NCBI RefSeq assembly: GCF_016908115.1
Contig: NZ_JAFBDH010000009.1
Span: 1 to 52,247 of the forward strand
Length of the DNA: 52,247 nucleotides
Source: Peptoniphilus gorbachii
GTDB taxonomy: Bacteria > Bacillota > Clostridia > Tissierellales > Peptoniphilaceae
Direction: 5' to 3'
Shown: piece by piece, positions 1-8,964 of the stretch
Layout of the letters: every line of letters begins with the position of its first letter
Numbering within the stretch: position 1 is the first letter of the stretch
Translations under genes and position numbers: made by a program
The notes under the pieces: model-generated
Databases searched by the model: none
Seen by the model: only the letters and a program-made list of their open reading frames with translations
Told to the model about the DNA's origin: nothing

Positions 1-97
1 ACAAAGTGAAAACCAGCGCCTTGAGACGCTGGTTGGTATCACTCGGGCTTATAGCCCGTGATCAAACCACCCGTTTTACGGGTGGTTATGATTTTGT
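1..97. other. Cluster of three hairpins at the left edge, possible structured RNA or mobile-element end
   Basis: Three strong hairpins lie head to tail: arms 11-18/27-34 (8 bp), 44-49/53-58 (6 bp, extended by 38-41/59-62 across a 2-base bulge) and 65-73/79-87 (9 bp, loop TTTTA). The outermost bases ACAAA (1-5) and TTTGT (93-97) can pair and close the group into a multibranch shape. GC content is much higher than in the surrounding DNA. No open frame runs through it. IS200/IS605-type element ends, omega-type RNAs and other structured RNAs can look like this, but the element is cut by the window edge, so its identity is open. Confidence 0.4.
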
Positions 98-130
98 GAA
101 AAACTTTTTATTATAAAATTAAAATAATGC

Positions 131-158
131 AAAAAAATAAGACGAGGATATCCTCGCC
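131..158 (-). terminator. Intrinsic terminator of the superoxide reductase gene
   Basis: The palindrome CGAGGATATCCTCG (143-156) is followed on the minus strand by TTATTTTTTT, 12 bases past the stop codon. A T-run also follows it on the plus strand (159-165), so it could stop transcription from both sides. Confidence 0.8.
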
Positions 159-169
159 TTTTTTTATTA

Positions 170-523
170 TTATGCTTCTACTGAATTTTCCCAAAGTCCG
201 TGAATATTGCAATAGCTTAGTGCATAAACTTCTCCGCCCTTGTCAGTTTTAACAGCTGTTTCAACGCAAGGTACTGTAAAGATTTCGCCTTCGCCATGAG
301 CATTAAATTCATAAGAACCAACTTCAATTGGGAATTTTTCTCCTTCAGGTTTGAAGAATACTTTAATCCAAGCAATGTGGTGTTCTAATGTGTTTGGATG
401 TTCGATTTCTTCTCCAACAATAGCCTTAATCTTTAAAAGACCGTCAGCTTTTTCTACGTGAATTACAGGAACGTGTTTTTCAGATTTAAAATCAGCAGTT
501 TGTACTGTTTCAGTTAATTTCAT
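170..523 (-). CDS. Superoxide reductase (neelaredoxin/desulfoferrodoxin C-terminal type)
   Basis: This 117-residue protein reduces superoxide to peroxide without making oxygen, a typical defence of strict anaerobes; the electron donor is normally rubredoxin. It is a single-domain type, lacking the N-terminal rubredoxin-like desulforedoxin domain. The expected iron ligands are visible: His in KHVPVI, His in EHPN, the His pair in LEHHIAWIKVFF, and Cys and His in SYCNIHGLW near the C-terminus. I start it at the ATG at 523 (MKLTET), because GGGGGT (531-536) sits 7 bases upstream as ribosome site; an in-frame TTG at 538 would overlap that site. It stands alone, with its own terminator. Confidence 0.9.
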   Translation of the reverse strand: MKLTETVQTADFKSEKHVPVIHVEKADGLLKIKAIVGEEIEHPNTLEHHIAWIKVFFKPEGEKFPIEVGSYEFNAHGEGEIFTVPCVETAVKTDKGGEVYALSYCNIHGLWENSVEA

Positions 524-651
524 TTTTATTACCCCCAAAATTATAAATTTTTACTACACAAAGTTGATACCCCATTTAAATTAATTAACTCATTAAATTT
601 AAAATAAAGAAAAATTTTTTTATATTTAGTATAATGGATTAGAGGTGTAAA

Positions 652-1782
652 ATGGATAAAATAAAATTAATCGCCACTACAAATATGGGCCTTGAGGCTG
701 TTACAAAAAGAGAATTAATAGATTTAGGCTACGAGGATTTAAAAGTTTGTGATGGAAAAATTGAAATAAATTGTAAGTTAGAGGATATAGCTATACTAAA
801 TTTAAAATTAAGGACGGCAGAGAGAATTTTACTTTTAGTTGATTCCTTTAAGGCAGAGACCTTTGAAGAACTTTTTGACAAGGTTTTTGAAATACGCTGG
901 TGGGACTATCTTGGCGAGGAAGATAATTTCATCATCCAAGGAAGAAGTAGGAAGTCAAAATTATTTTCTATTTCTGATTGTCAAAGAATTACTGAAAAGG
1001 CAATAATCGAAAAATTAAAGATGAAATATAAAATTTCTTGGTTTGAAAAATCTGGTTCCAGAGTAAAAATTGAAGTTTCACTTTTAAATGACCTAGCAGA
1101 AATTACCATCGACACATCAGGTAATGGACTCCACAAGAGAGGTTATAGAGAAGTAAACTACAAAGCTCCTCTTTCAGAAACTATTGCGGCAAGTCTTGTA
1201 AAGCTAACTTTTTGGAATAAGGATAGGATTTTAGCAGATCCCTTCTGTGGTTCAGGCACAATACCAATTGAAGCAGCAATGATAGAAAAAAATATTGCAC
1301 CGGGACTTATGAGAAAATTTGATTTTGAAAGTTTCAAATTTTTTGATCCAGAAATTTTTAAGGAAGAAAAGAAAAAAGCTTATTCTGAAATAAAATACGA
1401 TGAAAAATTAGAAATTTTAGCATCAGATGTTTCCTATAAGGCAATTGAAATTGCCAAGTCCAATGCAGAAATTCTTGGACTAGATGAAGATATTTCCTTC
1501 TTTCAAAAGGACATAAGAGAACTTGACCTTCCCGATAATTATGGAGTTATTATAACAAATCCACCCTATGGCGAAAGAATCGGAAAAGAAGATGTTGATG
1601 AGCTAAATAAAGAATTAGGAGATCTTGCAAAATCCTTAAAGACTTGGTCCTTTTATGTAATTACTGCCAATGAAAATTTTGAGAAAAATTTTGGCAAAAA
1701 AGCTGATAGAAATAGAAAATTATACAACGGCAGAATTAAAACTTACTACTATCAATATTATGGTCCAAAGCCAAAAAGATAA
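652..1782 (+). CDS. THUMP-domain RNA guanine-N2 methyltransferase (RlmL N-domain/YpsC type)
   Basis: The protein has 376 residues, matching the YpsC/RlmL-N family that methylates a 23S rRNA guanine (m2G) using SAM. A ferredoxin-like/THUMP RNA-binding half (about residues 1-160, NMGLEAVTKREL, AERILLLV) precedes a Rossmann methyltransferase with the SAM motif ADPFCGSGT (about residue 197) and the catalytic NPPYGER motif (about residue 304). A TATAAT at 630-635 lies so close to the ribosome site AGAGGTG (641-647) that the 5' leader would be only about 10 bases. No convincing -35 box is seen. The rRNA target is inferred from the family only. Confidence 0.88.
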   Translation: MDKIKLIATTNMGLEAVTKRELIDLGYEDLKVCDGKIEINCKLEDIAILNLKLRTAERILLLVDSFKAETFEELFDKVFEIRWWDYLGEEDNFIIQGRSRKSKLFSISDCQRITEKAIIEKLKMKYKISWFEKSGSRVKIEVSLLNDLAEITIDTSGNGLHKRGYREVNYKAPLSETIAASLVKLTFWNKDRILADPFCGSGTIPIEAAMIEKNIAPGLMRKFDFESFKFFDPEIFKEEKKKAYSEIKYDEKLEILASDVSYKAIEIAKSNAEILGLDEDISFFQKDIRELDLPDNYGVIITNPPYGERIGKEDVDELNKELGDLAKSLKTWSFYVITANENFEKNFGKKADRNRKLYNGRIKTYYYQYYGPKPKR

Positions 1783-1811
1783 TTGTTATGTGAATCTTAA
1801 TTTGCTATACT
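1783..1811 (+). promoter_or_regulatory. Promoter of the PAS/SpoIIE phosphatase gene
   Basis: TTGTTA (1783-1788) and TATACT (1806-1811) are separated by 17 bases. The -35 box starts directly after the stop codon of the preceding gene, and the transcript would begin about 20 bases before the ATG at 1839. Confidence 0.65.
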
Positions 1812-1838
1812 GTAAACAATAAATAAAGGTGGTGAAAC

Positions 1839-2936
1839 ATGGAAAAAAATTTAGCTAAAGAGAAAATTGACGAAAAAATTGATTTTCAAGTTCTAAATGC
1901 AATTGCAGATTTAGTTCGAGTTCTCGATTATAATGAGAAAGTTGTCTTTGTAAATAAGGCAATGGAAGACCTACTTGGTTATGACAGCGACAAAAAAGTT
2001 TGCATTTTGGGAGAAGATCTTTTTGACCCAGAGATAACTAGGCGTGCCCTTGTAAGTGGCGAAGTTATCCAAAGAGAAGAGAATATTGGCAGCATGGTTT
2101 TTTCCGTAAAATGTTCACCAATTATAAATAAAAGTGGCGAAATTTTAGGTGTAGTTGAAGTTTTTAGAAATGTAACTATGGCACGAAAGCTTCAAAGAGA
2201 AATTATCGAGAAAAATAGATTTATGACAAGTGAAACTATGGCAGCTTCACTTATTCAACAGACAGTTTTGCCAGAAAAGGGCTTTATAAAAAACTTAAAG
2301 GTTAATTATATTTATAGACCCTCTACTATTTTAAGTGGCGATATGTTTGATGTATTTGAAATAGATGATGATCACATAGCAGTTTATATAGCAGATTCTG
2401 TGGGCCATGGCTTTGCTGCATCTATGGTAACTATGTTTATTAAATCTGTAATTAGGACACTTGATAAGATAACACTTTTATCTCCTAAAAAAACTCTTTC
2501 TGAACTTTGCAAGAGGTTTACCAGCCTAAGACTTGAAATAGAAAATTATTTTACTTGTTTTTATGGAGTTTTTAACACAAAAAAGAAGAATTTTATTTTT
2601 TCTAACGCAGGGCACTTGCCCCTTCCTATAATGGTGCATGATAGAGAATTTATGAGCTTGGAATCAAAGGGCTATCCAATTTCGAGATTTTTTGCAAAGC
2701 CAGATTATGAAGAAAAGGAAATAAAACTTTATTCAGGCGATTATATTTTATTCATGACAGATGGAGTTGTTGAGGCAAGAAATTCTAAAAAAGAATCCTT
2801 TGGTTATGAAAGAGTCCACCATATCATTTTAGAAAATAATAAAGATGTCCTAGAAATTTTAGATAATGAATTAGAAAATTTTAACGATGGAGAACAGACT
2901 GACGACATCTCCATGCTACTTATAAATATTTGGTAA
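1839..2936 (+). CDS. PAS domain protein with SpoIIE/RsbU-type PP2C serine phosphatase
   Basis: The N-terminal part (about 15-125) is a PAS sensor domain (DLVRVLDYNEKVVFVNKA, then the PAC-like GVVEVFRNVT). A short linker leads to a SpoIIE/RsbU phosphatase domain (about 135-365). Metal-binding acidic residues are visible in LSGDMFDVFEI, ADSVGHGFAASM, LFMTDGVVEA and TDDISML. Proteins of this build dephosphorylate anti-anti-sigma factors in partner-switching pathways, but no STAS or anti-sigma gene is nearby, so the target is unknown. There is no transmembrane segment; it is predicted to be cytosolic. Ribosome site AAAGGTGG is at 1825-1832. Confidence 0.85.
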   Translation: MEKNLAKEKIDEKIDFQVLNAIADLVRVLDYNEKVVFVNKAMEDLLGYDSDKKVCILGEDLFDPEITRRALVSGEVIQREENIGSMVFSVKCSPIINKSGEILGVVEVFRNVTMARKLQREIIEKNRFMTSETMAASLIQQTVLPEKGFIKNLKVNYIYRPSTILSGDMFDVFEIDDDHIAVYIADSVGHGFAASMVTMFIKSVIRTLDKITLLSPKKTLSELCKRFTSLRLEIENYFTCFYGVFNTKKKNFIFSNAGHLPLPIMVHDREFMSLESKGYPISRFFAKPDYEEKEIKLYSGDYILFMTDGVVEARNSKKESFGYERVHHIILENNKDVLEILDNELENFNDGEQTDDISMLLINIW

Positions 2937-2964
2937 AGAAAAAGCTCACAGTAAAGTGAGCTTT
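2935..2964 (-). terminator. Terminator of the ABC exporter operon
   Basis: Arms AAAGCTCAC (2941-2949) and GTGAGCTTT (2956-2964) form a perfect 9-bp stem. On the minus strand it is followed by a T-rich run. The 3' arm overlaps the permease stop codon. No good T-run follows on the plus strand. Confidence 0.7.
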
Positions 2965-4615
2965 AAGAATTATATTCAGGCAATTTTTCTTTTAAAGAAA
3001 TTTCTGCCTGTTTTTTTATTGTAAATGAAAGTGCCATAGCAATTATTAGATAGGCTAAAATAATAAATTTAATTACTCCAAGCGATGAAAAATTTGAAAT
3101 TATTTGAAAAAGTATAAAGGCAGAAAGTGCCATTGCTGCCATACTTAGTATGCTAAATAAAAATACTGGAAAGTTTCTCTTAACAGCTTCCTGTGGATTT
3201 TCCCAATCTAGTTTTGGATATTTTATACCGTAAAAAATTCCAAAAGAAGATGAAGCATAGGAACCAAGAAAAGATCCTATAAACATGGCAAAAATATATA
3301 TTACATTAAATTTAGTAAAGTAAGCTAGAAGTAAAATTACAGGAAGGCAAGATATTATTTGAAAAATACATGAGCCTAAAATTCTTCCCTTAACTTGATC
3401 TTCATAGGAAATGGGAAGAGACTGCATTAGATAAATATTTTTCCCTTCACGCGTGATACTTGTAAGTGATAGTGGTGTCATAAAGGCTGAGTAGAAAAAT
3501 AGGACTATCATAAATACAAAGAATAAATCAATTTTTCCCAGACCATAAGATTCAAGGTTTACAAAAAAGTTTTTAATCGCATCAATATTATCTATTCCTT
3601 TAAAAAATCCAAGAATAAAAAATAAGGGGAGAAAAATGCCTGTTGATGCCAGGTTAAAAAAGTAAACGGGCGTCTTTATTACATTTGCCACATCTTTTTT
3701 TGCAAGAGAAATTGCAATAGATGTGTTTTTATTGCCTCTTATTTTTTTAACTTTAGAGCTTACATTATTTGACTTTAAAACTCCAGCAATCATAAGATTT
3801 GATAGGGGAAAGCTTAAGGCATATAAAATTATTGCCATAAGAAGAAGAATTCCAAGACTTATTAAAAAGCAAGAAATATTATTCATCCCATAAACTTTAT
3901 CCACTATATAAACTTGTGGAAAAAGAAGTTTAATAAATTTAATAAGATTTTTTTCTACAAATTCCTTTGAAGCATCTGATTTAGATAAAAATTGTGGAGA
4001 AAAACTTAGTACAATTACAAATATAAAGCCAAGAGCTTGCAGTAAATTTTTAAGTCCTCCTATGCCTGCAAAGATCTTCATAAATAAGATTATTATTATT
4101 GATAAAATTAAGACTGTAAAAATAATATTTGATAAATTAAGAAATATTATTGAGAAAAATTTAAGAAAGCTTAAATTTCCAAATTTTATCAGTGGAAAGG
4201 CCATGGGTATAAAAATTATAAAGCTAACTAAAAAGGCTATGGCGACAGACCCTAAGATTTTTGAGATAAAAATATTATTTCTCCTAAGGGGAAGGGGCAG
4301 CAAAAGTTTAACATCCTTAGAATAATAAATTTTTGAAATAATTCCTGCACTTGTAAAAATTATAGTAGCAAGGGAAACAATGCCAAAAAAACCACTTAAA
4401 ATGAGATTTGCCTTGCCAAGCTTTGCCATGGGAATAACAAAGGCAAGAAGAAGTATAAAATACAAAAAGGCAAGGTAGAAAAATAAAATTACAAGTCCTA
4501 ATACTGTTAGAGCCTTAAAAGATCCGCCATTTTTTGATGGTTTTTTTAGGGGAGCAATAAGGCTTAGGTATAAATCTTTTTTTAAAAGAGTCTTTAATTC
4601 AAATAATTTATCCAT
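2963..4615 (-). CDS. ABC exporter permease, about 12 membrane segments
   Basis: The protein has 550 residues and is highly hydrophobic, with about twelve predicted membrane helices in two halves and a charged loop around residues 270-310. It follows the ATP-binding gene with a 4-base gap, so the two form one exporter. The layout (a large two-half permease plus one ATPase subunit) resembles the 'putative ABC exporter' permeases of Firmicutes, many unassigned to substrate. Ribosome site GGAG lies inside the end of the upstream gene. The substrate cannot be told from the sequence. Confidence 0.78.
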   Translation of the reverse strand: MDKLFELKTLLKKDLYLSLIAPLKKPSKNGGSFKALTVLGLVILFFYLAFLYFILLLAFVIPMAKLGKANLILSGFFGIVSLATIIFTSAGIISKIYYSKDVKLLLPLPLRRNNIFISKILGSVAIAFLVSFIIFIPMAFPLIKFGNLSFLKFFSIIFLNLSNIIFTVLILSIIIILFMKIFAGIGGLKNLLQALGFIFVIVLSFSPQFLSKSDASKEFVEKNLIKFIKLLFPQVYIVDKVYGMNNISCFLISLGILLLMAIILYALSFPLSNLMIAGVLKSNNVSSKVKKIRGNKNTSIAISLAKKDVANVIKTPVYFFNLASTGIFLPLFFILGFFKGIDNIDAIKNFFVNLESYGLGKIDLFFVFMIVLFFYSAFMTPLSLTSITREGKNIYLMQSLPISYEDQVKGRILGSCIFQIISCLPVILLLAYFTKFNVIYIFAMFIGSFLGSYASSSFGIFYGIKYPKLDWENPQEAVKRNFPVFLFSILSMAAMALSAFILFQIISNFSSLGVIKFIILAYLIIAMALSFTIKKQAEISLKEKLPEYNS

Positions 4616-4619
4616 ATAA

Positions 4620-5336
4620 TTACTCCGTAAGTTCTAAAAAGATTTTTTCAAGACTTCCGCTGTCCTTGGCAGCAGCCTTTATGTCGTCAAGACTTCCCTT
4701 TGCAATTAATTTTCCCTTATTAATAATTGCTATTTCATCGCACATTTTTTCTGCAACTTCCATGACATGAGTAGAAAAGAAAACTGTGCCGCCGTCATCT
4801 GCCACTTCTCTCATAATATTTTTAAGTCTAAAGGAACTTTTTGCATCAAGACCAACCATGGGCTCATCTAAAATTAAAAGCTTTGGCTCGTGAATTAAAG
4901 CTCCAATTAAAACTATTTTTTGCTTCATTCCATGAGAGAGAGTGGAAATTGTTGCATCTAAATTATCTGTCATCTCAAAAATTTCTGTGTATTTTTTTAT
5001 ATTTTCATTTCTCTTTTCTAAAGACATTGAAAAAACATCTGCCATAAAATTTAGATACTGTCTGGCAGTCATATTTTCGTAGATGTCGGGATTATCTGGC
5101 ACATAGGCAAATTTTTTCTTTGACTCTATTGGTTGATCTATTGTGTTTATGCCGTCAATTTCGATTTTTCCACTGTCCTGTCTAAGCATGCCTACTATCA
5201 TTTTTATAGTTGTAGTTTTTCCTGCACCATTGGGACCTAAAAAACCATAAACTACGCCATCGGGCACATCTAGTGTGAGGTCATTAACAGCAATTTTTGT
5301 AGCAAAAGTTTTTCTCAAGTTTTCTATTTTTATCAT
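4620..5336 (-). CDS. ABC transporter ATP-binding protein
   Basis: A 238-residue ATPase with Walker A (GPNGAGKTT, about residue 34), Q-loop region (FAYVPDNPD), an ABC signature (LSHGMKQK, about residue 138, with H in place of the usual G), Walker B (LLILDEP) and the switch histidine (FFSTHVMEVAEK). The family drives export with the adjacent permease. Start ATG at 5336 is preceded by AGGAGG at 5341-5346 (minus strand), only 4 bases away. It heads a two-gene operon with the permease. Confidence 0.92.
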   Translation of the reverse strand: MIKIENLRKTFATKIAVNDLTLDVPDGVVYGFLGPNGAGKTTTIKMIVGMLRQDSGKIEIDGINTIDQPIESKKKFAYVPDNPDIYENMTARQYLNFMADVFSMSLEKRNENIKKYTEIFEMTDNLDATISTLSHGMKQKIVLIGALIHEPKLLILDEPMVGLDAKSSFRLKNIMREVADDGGTVFFSTHVMEVAEKMCDEIAIINKGKLIAKGSLDDIKAAAKDSGSLEKIFLELTE

Positions 5337-5560
5337 GATGCCTCCTATTTTTACATATTATATTTTTATAGTTTAGATTAATAAAATATCTCTGAAATTA
5401 AAATAATCTTATAATAATTCTTTTCTGCTGTCAATTCTATTTTGAAATAAATCTAAATAGAATAAGCTATTTATTTTTTGATTTATAAGTTTATCCAAGT
5501 AATATTACAAATTTATTAAATTTATTAAAATTTTGTAAATTGTTAAAAGTTTTCACCTTT

Positions 5561-5572
5561 CTTGGGTATAAT
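5561..5572 (+). promoter_or_regulatory. Likely -10 region of the SLH surface protein gene
   Basis: TATAAT at 5567-5572 is preceded by CTTGGG; no good -35 is seen. The block from 5563 to 5582 closely matches the one upstream of the universal stress protein gene (9655-9675), suggesting a shared promoter type. A second TATAAT (5605-5610) directly abuts the ribosome site and is less likely. The rest of 5337-5560 is AT-rich with no gene seen. Confidence 0.5.
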
Positions 5573-5624
5573 TAAAACAAGGAAAATGTTTTTAACAATA
5601 ATTTTATAATGAGGAGGAGAGTTT

Positions 5625-7739
5625 ATGAGAAACAAGAAAGTGCTTGGTCTATTACTTGCGGGAGTAATGATTACAGCAATTCCATTTAATGTTTTTGCTG
5701 ATGAAAAAGAAGAAGTAAAGACCGAAAATCCTGCAGCTGTGGAAACTGTAGAAAATAAGGACGAATTTAAAGTAGAAGAAACTGAAACAGAAGAAGTTAA
5801 GGAAGAAACTACTGAAGAAGTTGTTGAAGAAGAAAAACTTGAAGTAAGTGAAGAAAAAGTTCCTGAAGCTGTAACTGGAGAACCAGAAAAAACTGGAGAA
5901 GACGCAAAAGATCCAGAAGAAGTAAAATATAAGGTAACTTTTGATTACAATGATGGAAAAACAACAACTATTAAAGATGTTAAAAAGGATGAAAAAGTAA
6001 CAAAAATAGAAGCAACAAGAGATGGATATACTTTCATAGATTGGTACACAGATAAAGAATGTACAACTATATTTGATTTTGATACTGCAATAACAGGTAA
6101 TATTACACTTTATGCAAAATGGGAAAAAGTTGTACCAGTTACAAAAGTTCTTTCTATTTCCGAAAGATATTATGATAATGGAAGATTTTACGGCAAGGTA
6201 ACATCTGATGGTCTAGCTGTTGAAGGTGCAAGAGTTAGGCTATATGATTATGACGGAGATTATCTAGGACAATCTGATGAAACAGATGAAAATGGATATT
6301 TCGATATTTATCTAGGCGATTATTATGGATATTATTATGATGATGATTATTATGATGGATATTATCATTATGATAGCCTAAGAGACAAATATTACTATTT
6401 CGATTCTTATGGAGATAGACAATATATAAATTACACTCCATATAATTATAGATATTGGAATGGAAGATATTACAAGGGAAAATATGATGGTGGTTATTTA
6501 GTAGCTACAAAAGATGAATTTGAAAATTCTTCTAAATATTCTCTATATGATGGAAGATATTGGAAGGGATATTACGGAAGATATTACTATGACGATTACC
6601 ACTATGGAAAGTATGACAAGAAAGTTTATCCATCTGATATCTCTAGAACAAATTATTCTACAAGAGGATACCTAAAGGGATATTCTAATGAAACTGTTTA
6701 TGTATACGATAATGGCACATATCTTGGCAGTGACGTAATTAATTCTAATGGTTACTTTAGTGTAGATTGGAACAGCCCTTATGTTTCTACTAGCAGAACT
6801 TTAGATTATTATGTAAATGGAACTTACAAATCTGATAATGGTTATTCTATGATTCCTACTGTTAACGAAGTTACTCCTGGAGCAAAATATGTAAGCGGTC
6901 ACGCAGGTGATAATGCTGATGTTACTGTATATGATGCAAAGGGCATTAAACTTGGAAGTGCAGTTGCAACAAATAATGGCGTATATAATGTTTCTTTAAA
7001 TAGGGCAATAAAAGCTGGCGAAAAAATTACAGTTGAAGCAAAGGAAAAGGGAAAAATTTCAAGAACTACTGACTATACTGTAGCTGGAAAAGTTGTTTCT
7101 TCAGACTGTATTAGTCAACCTAAATATATATCAGGATTTCCTGATGGTACATTTAAACCAGGAAAAGAAGTTTCAAGAGCAGAAGCTGTTAGAATGTTTG
7201 TTAAACTTGTAAATAATGGTGCAGAACTTCCTAAGAACCCTACTACAAAATTTAAAGATGCCAACAACTCTTGGTATTCTGATGAAATTAATTTTGCAGC
7301 AAATAAGGGATTTATAAAAGGATATTCTGATGGAACATTTAAACCAAATCAAGCAATTACAAGAGCAGAATTTGCACAAATGATTGCAGTATTTGTTAAA
7401 GATGGATATCCAGGAACTGGCGAACTTAAAGATGTAAAAGGTCACTGGGCATCTGATGCAATTAATGAACTTTACGGAAATAAGAACATCAAGGGTTATG
7501 ATGATGGAACATTTAAGCCAGATCAAAAACTTACAAGAGCAGAAGCTGTTACAATTTTGAATTCTGTATTTGGTAGAAATACTAAAGCAGCTTCTTTTGA
7601 AAATTTAAATGTAAGCGGCTTAAATGAATTCTCTGATGTAGCTAAGAGTCACTGGGCATATTATGAAATACTAGACGCATCTAATGCACATATTGCAGTT
7701 AAAAGCGAATCTTCAGATGGATTAAGTATTTGGCAATAA
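5625..7739 (+). CDS. Secreted S-layer-homology (SLH) surface protein with tyrosine-rich core
   Basis: Residues 1-25 are a Sec signal peptide (cleavage likely after VFA). An acidic Glu/Lys/Thr/Val-rich linker (about 26-100) is followed by an InlB-type beta-grasp repeat (about 101-168, with RDGYTFIDWYTD and ITLYAKW). Next comes an Ig/carboxypeptidase-regulatory-like fold (GVAVEG-like turn at about 200) interrupted by a striking Tyr/Asp/Gly-rich stretch (about 225-335). One or two further Ig-like modules follow to about 490, and three SLH motifs sit near 502 (SGFPDGTFKP), 564 (KGYSDGTFKP) and 622 (KGYDDGTFKP). SLH domains bind pyruvylated secondary wall polymer, so the protein should lie on the cell surface. 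Ribosome site GAGGAGG is at 5611-5617. Ligand unknown. Confidence 0.88.
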   Translation: MRNKKVLGLLLAGVMITAIPFNVFADEKEEVKTENPAAVETVENKDEFKVEETETEEVKEETTEEVVEEEKLEVSEEKVPEAVTGEPEKTGEDAKDPEEVKYKVTFDYNDGKTTTIKDVKKDEKVTKIEATRDGYTFIDWYTDKECTTIFDFDTAITGNITLYAKWEKVVPVTKVLSISERYYDNGRFYGKVTSDGLAVEGARVRLYDYDGDYLGQSDETDENGYFDIYLGDYYGYYYDDDYYDGYYHYDSLRDKYYYFDSYGDRQYINYTPYNYRYWNGRYYKGKYDGGYLVATKDEFENSSKYSLYDGRYWKGYYGRYYYDDYHYGKYDKKVYPSDISRTNYSTRGYLKGYSNETVYVYDNGTYLGSDVINSNGYFSVDWNSPYVSTSRTLDYYVNGTYKSDNGYSMIPTVNEVTPGAKYVSGHAGDNADVTVYDAKGIKLGSAVATNNGVYNVSLNRAIKAGEKITVEAKEKGKISRTTDYTVAGKVVSSDCISQPKYISGFPDGTFKPGKEVSRAEAVRMFVKLVNNGAELPKNPTTKFKDANNSWYSDEINFAANKGFIKGYSDGTFKPNQAITRAEFAQMIAVFVKDGYPGTGELKDVKGHWASDAINELYGNKNIKGYDDGTFKPDQKLTRAEAVTILNSVFGRNTKAASFENLNVSGLNEFSDVAKSHWAYYEILDASNAHIAVKSESSDGLSIWQ

Positions 7740-7783
7740 GAAAAATTTTAATTTGACTTTAAAAATTTTAATTTAATATGAAA

Positions 7784-7814
7784 AAGGCGACAAGGAAACT
7801 TGCCGTCTTTTTTT
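7784..7814 (+). terminator. Terminator of the SLH protein gene
   Basis: A stem GGCGACAAG/CTTGCCGTC, with one mismatch and one wobble pair, around a GAAA-like loop is followed by a run of eight or more T. Confidence 0.75.
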
Positions 7815-7844
7815 ATAAAATATAATTTTTAAAATAATAGAGTA

Positions 7845-7870
7845 GAAAAAACCTGCCACAAGGACAGGTT
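7845..7870 (-). terminator. Terminator of the TetR/membrane protein operon
   Basis: Read on the minus strand, AACCTG (7870-7865) and CAGGTT (7855-7850) form a stem followed by a T-rich run, about 60 bases past the stop codon at 7930. Confidence 0.65.
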
Positions 7871-7929
7871 TGATTTTTGTTATAAGTTACTTTAGATTAT
7901 TATAATTTTATTTAGCTTTTAAAATAAAT

Positions 7930-8964
7930 TTAAGCCCTTAAAGTTTCCTTTGTTCTTAAACATTTAAGAGAAATTAAAATTACTGCAAGAGTTATTAGTA
8001 TGTGACCTATGCCAGAAACTGAAATCATTCCAATTTTTACAATATTTAAAGGGGAGTATCCGTCTACTAAACCATGTAAAAACATTGTAGTGAAGCTAAA
8101 ATAAATGCCAAAATTATAAATTCTAAATAATTTTTCCAACTTTTCATTGGAAATATCTAACTTTTTAACAAGTAGATAAAAAATAGCAGGAAGTACAAAG
8201 CCGAGGACAATTAAATGAGTGTGAACAAGGGCCATTTTAACTTCAAGGGGATAAATTTTTCCAAGCTCACGATAAACCGCACCGGCAAGAATACCTGAAA
8301 ACAAATAGGAAACAGAAAATTCCATAATATCTTTCTTTACAAAATCTTTTTTTAGATTTCTATAAAGTTTAATAACAATCAAGACATACATAACAGTCTT
8401 TGGCATCATTAAAGTGCCAATACTTGGGTTAACTTTTTTAAATAGTACAACTGGAACATAAAACAAAAAGCTAAAAAAGACATAAATGTATAAGTTTTTA
8501 AATTCTTCTTTATTTTTATTATTATATAGAAGAAAAATATCAATTAGTCCCATTAAGACAAAGGGAGCATTAGAAATAAGATCCATCTTTTTGCTTTGGT
8601 TAAAACTTAAAATTACAAATAAAAGTCTTAGGGCAAATAAAATTACAATTGAAATATCAAGTCCCCTTTCCTTTGCATTTCTTTTCTTCTTGATGTAAAA
8701 ATAAAATAGCAAATAAAAAATTGACATGGTAATTGCAGAGACTCTAGTTCCCAAAAAAAGTCCAAAACTATTTATAATAAAGCCATTACTTTCTACATTT
8801 GCAATTATTCTTGGAACAAGGTGGAAAGAATCGCCAAGTCCAAGAAGTAAAGTCATAGATCCTAAAATTTTATTGTCTTTATCTTCAATCAATAGCATTC
8901 TTATGCCGAGAAAAATTACCAAGCTGAGATAAAAGGCGTCGAAAAAAATTTCAAATTGATTCAT
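7930..8964 (-). CDS. Polytopic membrane protein with C-terminal DUF2871-like domain
   Basis: The protein has 344 residues and about ten membrane helices. The C-terminal third (about 215-344) fits the DUF2871 family: GAVYRELGK, ALVHTHLIVLGF and a late GIGHILITL segment. That family is normally a stand-alone protein of about 130 residues. The N-terminal 200 residues are a separate six-helix half (with GLGDSFHLVPR). Conserved membrane-embedded histidines (HTH, GIGH, FHLVPR) suggest a metal- or haem-like site, but this is inference. Its 5' end overlaps the TetR gene by 14 bases, so it is the probable target of that regulator. Function unknown. Confidence 0.7.
   Translation of the reverse strand: MNQFEIFFDAFYLSLVIFLGIRMLLIEDKDNKILGSMTLLLGLGDSFHLVPRIIANVESNGFIINSFGLFLGTRVSAITMSIFYLLFYFYIKKKRNAKERGLDISIVILFALRLLFVILSFNQSKKMDLISNAPFVLMGLIDIFLLYNNKNKEEFKNLYIYVFFSFLFYVPVVLFKKVNPSIGTLMMPKTVMYVLIVIKLYRNLKKDFVKKDIMEFSVSYLFSGILAGAVYRELGKIYPLEVKMALVHTHLIVLGFVLPAIFYLLVKKLDISNEKLEKLFRIYNFGIYFSFTTMFLHGLVDGYSPLNIVKIGMISVSGIGHILITLAVILISLKCLRTKETLRA

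Noticed and set aside
4062-4325. Open frame of 87 codons antisense to the ABC permease gene.
   Set aside because: It has no ribosome site, is Lys/Ile-rich as expected from an antisense frame of a hydrophobic gene, and the permease frame is clearly the real one.
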